Below are positions 1 to 5,940 of a DNA stretch of 12,096 bases, in pieces (position 1 is the first letter of the stretch; each line of letters begins with the position of its first letter). Both the position numbers and the translations under genes were made by a program. The DNA comes from Fibrobacteraceae bacterium (GTDB lineage: Bacteria > Fibrobacterota > Fibrobacteria > Fibrobacterales > Fibrobacteraceae): the NCBI GenBank assembly GCA_021443045.1, contig JABUUT010000062.1:4437-16532 (forward strand), given 5' to 3'. Below the pieces are notes generated by a model. The model did not search any database and was not told the DNA's origin. It saw only the letters and a list, made by a program, of their open reading frames with translations.

Positions 1-1062
1 GTGATTAAGAATGCCATTCGCGACGAATTGGAGCGAGGGGGGCAGGTGTTTATTGTTAATGACAGGGTGCAAACTATAGGTAAATTGGCCGAAGATATTG
101 AACTTCTAGTTCCAGAGGCTCGCATTGCTGTGGCGCATGGTCAAATGGTAGACCGGGATTTGGAAAATGTGATGAACGCCTTTTTGAGCCGCAAGTTTGA
201 TGTTCTTGTAAGCACCAGCATTATAGAATCGGGCCTAGATGTTCCCAATGCCAACACTATCATTATTATGAATGCCCACCATTTTGGCATTAGCCAGCTA
301 TACCAGATGCGAGGGCGGGTGGGGCGTTCCAGTGTGCTGGCCAAGGCTTTGCTGGTGATTCCAAATAAGTTTGAAATTTCTGCGGAATCCATGCGTCGCC
401 TTAAGGCCCTAGAACAGTATACCGACTTGGGTAGCGGTTACCAGTTGGCCATGCGTGATTTGGAAATTCGTGGTGCCGGAAATTTGCTGGGGCAGGAACA
501 ACACGGATTTATTGCCGAAGTAGGGTTTGAAACTTATGTGCGCCTGGTAAAAGAAGCGGTAGAAATGCTTCGTGGCGGTTCTACAGAAAAGCCTATACAG
601 CCCCGTGTGGAATTGGGGGTGGATGCCTTCTTGCCCGAAGATTACATAGAAGATGGCCTTACCCGAATTTCGTTGTACCAAAGAATTTCGCGTATTTCCA
701 GTGTATCCGATATTGAAAGTATTTCTGGAGAACTGGTAGACCGCTTTGGGCCTTTGCCGGAATCGGCCAAGATGTTGTTGTTGGTAACCGAAGTCACTCT
801 TTTAGCCGGTCGTTTGCGCATTCAGGGGCTTGTTCAGCGTAAGGGTACGTTGGCTGCCACGTTTGCTGAATTTCCGCCTATAAGCCCAGCAGTTTTATCC
901 GATATTTCGGGGCAATGCCCATACCCCATGCGGTATTTGGGAACAACGCCTTTGCAGGCAGTTTTTGAAATAGGGGTTGGATCTTCTACAGAAATGGCTA
1001 ATAGGGTATTGGAAATATTCCGGTCTTTTGCGGAAATAAAAGTAGACAAGATAAATGTTTGA
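1..1062 (+). CDS. mfd: Transcription-repair coupling factor Mfd, C-terminal part (5' end outside window)
   Basis: Mfd is the ATP-driven DNA translocase that removes RNA polymerase stalled at lesions and recruits UvrA. The frame is open from base 1, so the gene begins upstream. The 353 codons seen are about the last third of a usual protein of some 1,100 residues. What is visible is the second RecA-like helicase lobe: the STSIIESGLDVPNANT segment (about residues 71-86) and motif VI, QMRGRVGRS (about 102-110). The RDLEIRGAGNLLGQEQHG segment follows (about 151-168) and matches the TRG region typical of Mfd and RecG. After it comes the Mfd-specific C-terminal domain with PEDYIEDGLTRISLYQRI (about 215-232), which separates Mfd from RecG. 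The stop TGA is at 1060-1062. The GTG at base 1 is probably an internal valine rather than a start. The gene converges on the TatD-like gene with about 40 bp between the stops. Confidence 0.95.
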   Translation: MIKNAIRDELERGGQVFIVNDRVQTIGKLAEDIELLVPEARIAVAHGQMVDRDLENVMNAFLSRKFDVLVSTSIIESGLDVPNANTIIIMNAHHFGISQLYQMRGRVGRSSVLAKALLVIPNKFEISAESMRRLKALEQYTDLGSGYQLAMRDLEIRGAGNLLGQEQHGFIAEVGFETYVRLVKEAVEMLRGGSTEKPIQPRVELGVDAFLPEDYIEDGLTRISLYQRISRISSVSDIESISGELVDRFGPLPESAKMLLLVTEVTLLAGRLRIQGLVQRKGTLAATFAEFPPISPAVLSDISGQCPYPMRYLGTTPLQAVFEIGVGSSTEMANRVLEIFRSFAEIKVDKINV

Positions 1063-1102
1063 TGAATTTGGGTGCTCCTCTAGGATGACTTGTCATTAAT
1101 CA

Positions 1103-1936
1103 TTAACCATTAATAATTGAGACCACATTCCCAGGATCCTTCGGGACTATGCTCTTCAGCCATAGGTTGTGGGTTGCCTTTAGTTTTTCTTCAAGGGCGG
1201 CTGCCGTTTGTTCTGGAGTAATGCTTAATTCTGTTGAAAACAGGGGCAAATCGCCAAAGTTTTTGTCAATCTTAAAGCTTTCGTCGGCATCGGTTTCGAA
1301 ACGGATGTTCTCATCGGGAATAAACCCAATAGCCTCCACTACTGATTTTCTGCGAAAAGAATGTTCGTGAAGAGAAAACAGACCGCCCATTTTAACGCCT
1401 TCTTTTACTGTGTTTTTGTTGCCGCCAAAGCGGTGGAATATGGGTCTGGTGTGGCTGCAGGATTCCGTGCCTGTGGTGCCGAATCCGGCGTCCTTTAAAA
1501 TTTTAACCATCCTATCGTAGTCGCCAACGCAGTGTATTTGCAGGTCTCTGCCCAGTTGTAGTGCCATGGAGGCTTGCTTAAAAAAGAGGTTCTCTTGGGC
1601 ACCTCCGGGTTCGTATCCTGGGTACCGGCGATCGAGGCCACATTCCCCAACGGATGCAAAGGGGTGTTGCTCTAGAATTTGGCGCAGTTCGCTGATCTCT
1701 GTTTTGCCGGTGGTTGCGGCAATCATGGGGTGAATTCCAAAGGAGAGGTAGGAGCGGGTTTGGGGGCCCAGCTCGCTGTGTTTCTTGAAAATTTCCTGAG
1801 TTAAGGCCCATTCCCAGGGCTCACAGGCGATTGTGTTAAAATAGTAGCCCCGTTTTGCCAGTTCAATAGCCAATTTTTCGGCATGGGGGAGCCTTGCCAG
1901 GTGTAAATGGTAGTCAAAAAGGCGAAAATCGGTCAT
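1103..1936 (-). CDS. TatD-family metal-dependent hydrolase
   Basis: This 277-residue protein belongs to the TatD branch of the amidohydrolase superfamily: TIM-barrel, divalent-metal enzymes, several of which act as 3'-5' DNA/RNA exonucleases. Family marks are in the expected order: metal-binding DYHLHL at residues 8-13 (H10, H12), SVGECGLDRR with the bridging glutamate, IHCVG, a histidine in SHTRPIFHRFGGN, and the aspartate in FETDADES near the C-terminus. Length is close to the usual 255-270. I chose the ATG at 1934-1936 because homology starts at once (MTDFRLFDYH). The frame stays open 32 codons further to 2032, but that extension is Lys/Phe-rich, overlaps the divergent gene's leader and has no family counterpart. 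No clear Shine-Dalgarno precedes the chosen start. Its substrate cannot be told, and the HCVG and SHTRPIFHRF variants differ from standard TatD, so it is a divergent member. Confidence 0.88.
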   Translation of the reverse strand: MTDFRLFDYHLHLARLPHAEKLAIELAKRGYYFNTIACEPWEWALTQEIFKKHSELGPQTRSYLSFGIHPMIAATTGKTEISELRQILEQHPFASVGECGLDRRYPGYEPGGAQENLFFKQASMALQLGRDLQIHCVGDYDRMVKILKDAGFGTTGTESCSHTRPIFHRFGGNKNTVKEGVKMGGLFSLHEHSFRRKSVVEAIGFIPDENIRFETDADESFKIDKNFGDLPLFSTELSITPEQTAAALEEKLKATHNLWLKSIVPKDPGNVVSIING

Positions 1937-1961
1937 ATTCAAGAATATAATCAAATAAAAC

Positions 1962-1990
1962 TTGTTTTTTCTAAATAAAAAGCCTAATTT
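1962..1990 (+). promoter_or_regulatory. Candidate sigma70-type promoter for the 64-residue gene
   Basis: TTGTTT (1962-1967), a 17-bp spacer and TAATTT (1985-1990) lie in the 107-bp AT-rich gap between two divergent genes. This would start transcription near 1997, about 45 bases before the ATG at 2044. Spacing is ideal but both hexamers are imperfect and AT-rich sequence gives such matches by chance. Confidence 0.3.
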
Positions 1991-2043
1991 ATAGGGCGGA
2001 TGGGCAAACTTTGCCCTTAGTTTTTCGCACAAAAGGAGTTTCT

Positions 2044-2238
2044 ATGCGGGATCTTATTGAAAAAGTTTTGAAGAAAAATTTAAGTGTCTCTTTTGCTAAC
2101 GAAAACGGCTTTGCCATCATTCGCATAATGAAAGAGGGTGAAACGGTGGCTAGCTGCAGTGTAGGTGTGGATTTCCGGGCTAGCGTGGAAGATTCTCTCC
2201 AAAGCCTTCTAATGGAATTGGAACGAAAAGGCGTTTAA
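2044..2238 (+). CDS. Small hypothetical protein, 64 aa
   Basis: I do not recognise this protein. It starts MRDLIEKVLKKN, is soluble-looking, has no signal peptide or membrane span, and mixes an amphipathic helix at each end (MRDLIEKVLKK; SVEDSLQSLLMELERKG) around a short beta-type core (FAIIRIM, VASCSVGVDF). The ATG at 2044 is chosen because a strong Shine-Dalgarno (AAGGAG, 2033-2038) sits five bases before it. An upstream TTG at 2011 in frame has no such signal. It is divergent from the TatD-like gene. Six bases after the stop begins the palindromic element at 2245, then a strong terminator, so it is probably a single-gene transcript whose 3' UTR contains that element. The good start signal and terminator argue that it is a real gene. 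Confidence 0.7.
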   Translation: MRDLIEKVLKKNLSVSFANENGFAIIRIMKEGETVASCSVGVDFRASVEDSLQSLLMELERKGV

Positions 2239-2244
2239 CTTGTA

Positions 2245-2409
2245 TAGGGCACCTCTAAAAATTGCTTTGATTAAGTGATTTGTTCAAGAACCAAGCGATA
2301 GCAGGAACGAAAAGTGTCCAATACTGGAGGTATTGGACATCTTTGAGAGACGAACTAGCACGAAGTGTTATTGAACAAATCATAAAAATGAATTTTTAGA
2401 GATGCCCTA
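2245..2409. mobile_element. 165-bp palindromic MITE-like element with TA-flanked terminal inverted repeats
   Basis: Three nested inverted repeats are visible. (1) Terminal repeats 2246-2263 and 2391-2408 match at 17 of 18 positions (GGGCACCTCTAAAAATT against the complement of AATTTTTAGAGATGCCC). (2) A perfect 12-bp pair, TGATTTGTTCAA at 2276-2287 and its complement at 2371-2382. (3) A perfect 10-bp central pair, TGTCCAATAC at 2315-2324 and its complement at 2330-2339, around a 5-base loop. A TA dinucleotide stands at each outer end (2245-2246, 2408-2409), as expected for a transposon that duplicates TA such as the IS630/Tc1-mariner group. TA is self-complementary, however, so it may simply be part of the repeat. 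It carries no transposase gene. It follows the stop of the preceding gene by six bases, so its transcript would fold into a long branched hairpin. A structured RNA or intergenic repeat of another origin is the main alternative. Confidence 0.6.
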
Positions 2410-2426
2410 AAGTAACCTTTTTTAAA

Positions 2427-2464
2427 AAACAAAAAAGAACCTCTGGTGAGGTTCTTTTTTGTTT
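2427..2464. terminator. Strong bidirectional rho-independent terminator
   Basis: A perfect 17-bp inverted repeat (2427-2443 and 2448-2464) surrounds the four-base loop TGGT. The inner GC-containing part, GAACCTC/GAGGTTC, is flanked by A6 on the left and T6 on the right, so the hairpin has a U-run when read on either strand. It lies between the convergent ends of the 64-residue gene (plus) and the outer-membrane protein gene (minus, stop at 2482) and would end both transcripts. Confidence 0.88.
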
Positions 2465-2481
2465 AAGCTTTTTGTAGTGGC

Positions 2482-3972
2482 CTAGTTGATGCGGCCAACC
2501 AGGTTGCCAGAAAGCATGTAGTCCTTGGTGCTGCCAAAGCTGTGGAAGCCTGCAGACAGGGAGAAACGGTCGGTGAAAGCCTTTTCAAGATAGATGGCTC
2601 CCAAAACATCCTTCACATGCTTGCCGGAAGATTTGTATGGGGTATCCAAACGATCGTTGATGTATTCTGCTTCCAAAATGATGCGGTCGACAACGCGAGT
2701 ATCAAAGGAGATACCGCCTGTAATTGGAATAACCAGATCATCGGAAAGGTCCAGGAGGGCGGCTTCTGCAAAGATGCCGAAGAAACCTGGAACAATGGGG
2801 AGGTTGGCTTTCATGGATGCATTGTGTTGTACATCGGCTTCGCTGTTGTAAACCTTGTCAAAGAGGTTGCTGCGGTAGGCCAACTGAATGCGGAGGTCGC
2901 TGATGCTTGCCAAGTCATGGAAGTTGAAGGCAGCACGAAGGTCTCCCTTGTTCAAATTGGCAGACTGGCTAATCAAAGACAAGTACATTTCCATGTTTTC
3001 AGTTGGTGTAAAACCAAATTGCAACTGGTTTTCGGACTTTTGGGTGGAGAGGAAACCAGCCAAATAGCCGTCAATGTAACCACCAAAGTAGTCGCCGTTC
3101 TTGTCGGTGTTGTCCCAACGACCAACGCGGAAGCTGAGGTATTCGGTGCTCTGCCATGCCCATGCTTCATCCAAAGTGAAGTAGTCCGATGGCGTGTCGC
3201 CGTTTTCATCAGCCTTTTCCAGGTCGCCTGGGTTGAATGCTACAGCAACTTTACCCTTGAAATCGTCTGTTTCGGCGAGAAGGGCGAAGTTTGCGGTACC
3301 AGTCCATGTTTCCAGGTTGTCGCCATTTTCGTCATCTTCGGAAGTCCAGAATACCTTGCCTGCTTCCATTTCAAAGTCGGCCAAAATGTCGAAAGAAACC
3401 TTGTCCTTTTGGGCCATGGCTTCTTTAATCATTTTTTTCTTTTTCTTCTTTTTCTTGGCTTTCTTTGCAGGTTCTTGTGCGGGTTCAGCCTTCTCTTCTA
3501 CAGCAGGCTTTTCTTGGGCCACTTGGGCTTGTTCCGCTGGTGTAGCTTCTGGAGCCTTGGCTGAATCTGCAGGAGCTGCTTCTGGAGCGGCAGCTTGTTC
3601 TGCTGGAACAGCGGCTGGTTCGGCAGGTTGGGCGGCTGGAGCAACTTCTGGAGCCTTGGCGGAATCTGCTGGGGCTACCTTAGCTGCTTCTGCTGTTTTA
3701 GGAGCTTCGGCTTTAGCAGGTTCTGCGGCCTTGGGGGCTTCTGCCTTGGCTGGAGCGGCAGCAGGTGCAGCGGGTTGAGCTGCCGGTGCAGGTTGGGCGG
3801 CTGGAGCTGCCTTAGCAGGTTCTGCGGCCTTGGGGGCTTCTGCCTTGGCTGGAGCAGCGGCCTTAGGAGCTTCTGCTTTAGCAGGGGCGGCGGTTGGTGC
3901 TGGAGCAGCAGCCTGAGGTGCTGCAAAAACGGATGCGGCCAGCAGGCATGTCGCTAAAAACATTTTTTTCAT
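2482..3972 (-). CDS. Outer-membrane beta-barrel protein with Ala/Pro/Lys-rich periplasmic region
   Basis: The protein has 496 residues. The start is the ATG at 3970-3972: GAAAGGAG precedes it by seven bases and a typical signal peptide follows (MKKMFLATCLLAASVFA, cut before APQ). An upstream in-frame ATG at 3996 would spoil that signal. Residues about 18-165 are almost only Ala, Pro, Lys, Glu and Gln, an extended linker probably lying in the periplasm. Next is a lysine tract (AKKAKKKKKKKKM, 169-181). From about 192 to the end the sequence alternates polar and hydrophobic residues with many aromatics and Gly/Asp turns (for example WQSTEYLSFRVGRW, NQLQFGFTPTENMEMYLSLI, FSLSAGFHSFGS), which is the pattern of a porin-like barrel. 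The last residues are LVGRIN, so the usual terminal Phe/Trp for barrel assembly is absent. The linker DNA carries 99-bp-spaced repeats. No named family is recognised. It may be a pore tethered to or reaching the cell wall. Confidence 0.8.
   Translation of the reverse strand: MKKMFLATCLLAASVFAAPQAAAPAPTAAPAKAEAPKAAAPAKAEAPKAAEPAKAAPAAQPAPAAQPAAPAAAPAKAEAPKAAEPAKAEAPKTAEAAKVAPADSAKAPEVAPAAQPAEPAAVPAEQAAAPEAAPADSAKAPEATPAEQAQVAQEKPAVEEKAEPAQEPAKKAKKKKKKKKMIKEAMAQKDKVSFDILADFEMEAGKVFWTSEDDENGDNLETWTGTANFALLAETDDFKGKVAVAFNPGDLEKADENGDTPSDYFTLDEAWAWQSTEYLSFRVGRWDNTDKNGDYFGGYIDGYLAGFLSTQKSENQLQFGFTPTENMEMYLSLISQSANLNKGDLRAAFNFHDLASISDLRIQLAYRSNLFDKVYNSEADVQHNASMKANLPIVPGFFGIFAEAALLDLSDDLVIPITGGISFDTRVVDRIILEAEYINDRLDTPYKSSGKHVKDVLGAIYLEKAFTDRFSLSAGFHSFGSTKDYMLSGNLVGRIN
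3546..3855 (-). repeat. 33-codon (99-bp) spaced repeats in the Ala/Pro-rich linker
   Basis: Two independent repeat pairs share the same 99-bp offset. A 44-bp stretch at 3713-3756 recurs without change at 3812-3855, and the stretch starting at 3546 recurs with few changes at 3645. At protein level they encode the AKAEAPKAAEPAKA block and the APADSAKAPE block, each recurring 33 residues later. The exact DNA identity of the first pair suggests recent duplication or gene conversion. Confidence 0.8.
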
Positions 3973-4080
3973 ATATGGACTCCTTTCAAATTCCACGTTT
4001 GTTAGAATTTTAGTAAAAAAGAAATGTGTATTTTATTTTTCAAATTTATTTGTCCATAAAATTCTATGTTTTTGTGTGTT

Positions 4081-5178
4081 ATGAAGATGAAGAGTTTTTT
4101 ATTTCTAGTGTTTTTTGTTTTCGGCCTTGCTTTGTGTTGTGCTCAGGAAAACCTTCCCATATACAAGAGTGTAAAAGATAGCGTGGACGAATCAACTCCC
4201 GTAGCTGTGCTTACCCAAACAGACTGGATAAAGGAATTGCCCATACCTAAGATAAAGGTAAAAAAGGTTACTTGGGTTACAGAAAAAACGGCTCCGGAGC
4301 CAGACAACCCCAAGGACAAAAATGGCAAAAAGAAAAAAAAGAACAAGAAAAAACCAAAGCCAAAAAAGAAAAAGGTGATTACTTACGTTGAGGAAGACCC
4401 TCCTGAACCACCTCGTTTTGTGCCTATCGAATGCAAGTTTGGTAAAGTGATGGTTAAACGTTCCGATTTGGCTCGCTTTCAGCAGCAGTCCCAGGATTTG
4501 AGCGGGGAGTATGCATCCAAGACCGGTAGCATTTTCTTAAAAAAATCTCCCACCAACCCTCGTCTTTTTAACATAGTCATTCAAAACGGCCCCTTTGGAA
4601 ACAGAGCCGAATTTGAAATGGGAAATGTGGAAATGCGTGAGTCCAATGGCCATGGTCGAATGACTTTTAACGAAGATGGCTGCACCGTAGACATGGCTGT
4701 GGTGGGTAGACGAGTGAAGGTGGTAGAAAAAGGTTGCAACGAATATCATTCCGATGGATATGGCTTGGCTGGCGAATATGATACCTACAAGGGTAATACT
4801 CGCAAGGCCGAGGTCTTTAGTTTTCCTGAACAGCAGTTTAAGTTCAAAAAATATGGATTTTGCCCCAGTGGTTTTGATAGCTGTGAAAAGGTAAAAGACG
4901 ATAACGGGGCTGTCTTTATTACATGGAGCAAAGGCGGAAACGGCTTTATTGAACGCAAGGCTGGGGAAGATGTGCATACCTATCGACCCTTTGAGCATGT
5001 GATTCCACACAAGAAAGATTTTTTTGATGGTGAAAAGCCCATTATCATCAAGACCAAACGCACCGACATGGCCGGTGAGTGGATGTTCTGGTATTTCTAC
5101 CCCAAGCACGAACGTTTTAAGATGATGCGTGCCGGTATGCGGGAAGATATTGCGTACATGGAAATCTACGAGGACTAG
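4081..5178 (+). CDS. Exported protein with lysine tract, unknown function
   Basis: I do not recognise a family. From the ATG at 4081 it has 365 residues and starts MKMKSFLFLVFFVFGLALCCA, a signal peptide probably cut before QEN. ATGs at 4066 (in frame, five codons earlier) and 4087 are possible. None has a Shine-Dalgarno, and 4081 gives the most ordinary signal peptide. Residues about 75-98 are a Pro/Lys region (PEPDNPKDKNGKKKKK, then NKKKPKPKKKK), encoded partly by runs of A. After EEDPPEPPRFVPIECKFG comes a mostly beta-type domain with two similar GEY turns (LSGEYASKTG, LAGEYDTYKG) and scattered cysteines, ending in a Tyr/Glu/Asp-rich tail (YMEIYED). It is divergent from the barrel-protein gene 108 bases away, and both encode exported proteins with a lysine tract, so they may share regulation or location. 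The PIN-domain gene starts 14 bases after its stop, so they are probably cotranscribed. Confidence 0.72.
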   Translation: MKMKSFLFLVFFVFGLALCCAQENLPIYKSVKDSVDESTPVAVLTQTDWIKELPIPKIKVKKVTWVTEKTAPEPDNPKDKNGKKKKKNKKKPKPKKKKVITYVEEDPPEPPRFVPIECKFGKVMVKRSDLARFQQQSQDLSGEYASKTGSIFLKKSPTNPRLFNIVIQNGPFGNRAEFEMGNVEMRESNGHGRMTFNEDGCTVDMAVVGRRVKVVEKGCNEYHSDGYGLAGEYDTYKGNTRKAEVFSFPEQQFKFKKYGFCPSGFDSCEKVKDDNGAVFITWSKGGNGFIERKAGEDVHTYRPFEHVIPHKKDFFDGEKPIIIKTKRTDMAGEWMFWYFYPKHERFKMMRAGMREDIAYMEIYED

Positions 5179-5192
5179 GAACCCTAGTTTGT

Positions 5193-5630
5193 ATGAATAG
5201 ATTCATTGAAAATTCCCGCATTCTTTTTTTGGATACTGGTCCTTTGATTAGGCTTTTACAGATGCATCCAGATTTTTACCCTGTGGTGTCTGGGGTTTTG
5301 GATTTGGTTTATGATAAGAATATGCAGGTGTTGGTATCGGCTGTTACTTTGTATGAAATCTCAAAGAAGGCCTTTGATGCCGGCAATTCTGTTTTGGCTC
5401 GTCAATACCGCGAATTTTTTGAAAATTCCCACAATGTAAAATTGGTGGATGTTAATGGGGAAGTTGCTGTTAAGGCGGCGGAATTGGCTGCGGCACACCA
5501 TTTGGGCATTGAGGAGTCGTTGCGTTTGTCTTTGGCGTATATTCATGGTGCCGACTGCATTTTAACTGAAAGTGAAGCTTTTAAAGATTACACCGACATT
5601 CCTGTGGTTACACTGGAAGAAGTCTTTTAG
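5193..5630 (+). CDS. PIN-domain protein (putative nuclease)
   Basis: The 145-residue protein has the layout of a PIN domain, the Mg-dependent RNase fold seen in VapC toxins and other RNases. Beta-1 ends in FLDTGPLIRLL with the first acidic residue D14. The second conserved acidic residue is E55 in SAVTLYEISKK. Near the C-terminus GADCILTESEAF (about 119-130) replaces the usual GADxxxTNDxxF, with E126 or E128 in place of the last aspartate. The usual third aspartate is replaced by the GIEES stretch (E107/E108), so activity is uncertain. No antitoxin-like gene adjoins: upstream is a 365-residue exported protein and downstream a small membrane protein. It therefore looks like a solitary PIN protein rather than a toxin-antitoxin pair. 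The start at 5193 has only a weak AGGA at 5177-5180. The stop TAG (5628-5630) overlaps the ribosome binding site of the next gene. Confidence 0.75.
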   Translation: MNRFIENSRILFLDTGPLIRLLQMHPDFYPVVSGVLDLVYDKNMQVLVSAVTLYEISKKAFDAGNSVLARQYREFFENSHNVKLVDVNGEVAVKAAELAAAHHLGIEESLRLSLAYIHGADCILTESEAFKDYTDIPVVTLEEVF

Positions 5631-5639
5631 GAGGCTTTT

Positions 5640-5900
5640 ATGATAATTTTTCTCCCTCTGATTTTAACACTGATTGTGTGCTTGCTACTGTTTAATGTTT
5701 CAATCCCCCTTTCTGCCATGATTTTTTCGGGGTATGTTATTGTTTCCTTTTTGGTGCACAAGGATTTGCCTATTTATGGGGAACGGGTTCTTTTACCAAG
5801 GATTTCTTTTAAGGAAACCCCCAAGCGCTTTGTGGCGTGTATGTGTTTTCCTGTAACAATGTTTGTTGTTTCGCTGCTTTACTTAGTCGGCGTCCTTTAA
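5640..5900 (+). CDS. Small integral membrane protein, 86 aa
   Basis: It is not recognised as a known family. A perfect Shine-Dalgarno AGGAGG at 5629-5634 lies five bases before the ATG at 5640 and overlaps the stop of the PIN gene, so translation of the two is probably coupled. Hydrophobic segments are about residues 2-39 (one long hairpin-like stretch, IIFLPLILTLIVCLLLF then SAMIFSGYVIVSFLV) and about 66-86 (ACMCFPVTMFVVSLLYLVGVL). A short polar loop with KDLPIYGERVLLPRISFKETPKR sits between them. This suggests three membrane spans. gatB follows after 40 bases. Confidence 0.72.
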   Translation: MIIFLPLILTLIVCLLLFNVSIPLSAMIFSGYVIVSFLVHKDLPIYGERVLLPRISFKETPKRFVACMCFPVTMFVVSLLYLVGVL

Positions 5901-5940
5901 TTTTTTTTATCTTTATCTCGTAAAATTTTATGGAGATCCC

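Noticed and set aside
1063..1102. Terminator between mfd and the TatD-like gene
   Set aside because: Only a five-base ATGAC/GTCAT pair with a two-base loop and short AT repeats were found, with no stable GC stem plus U-run.
1937..2032. Longer N-terminus for the TatD-like protein
   Set aside because: TatD homology begins at the methionine encoded at 1934-1936, and the upstream codons overlap the divergent gene's probable promoter.
2542..3778. Long plus-strand open frames (340 and 194 codons) opposite the barrel-protein gene
   Set aside because: They are antisense to a gene with a signal peptide, ribosome binding site and barrel pattern. Their lengths come from Ala/Pro/Lys codon bias leaving few stops on the other strand, and the translations look like low-complexity shadows.
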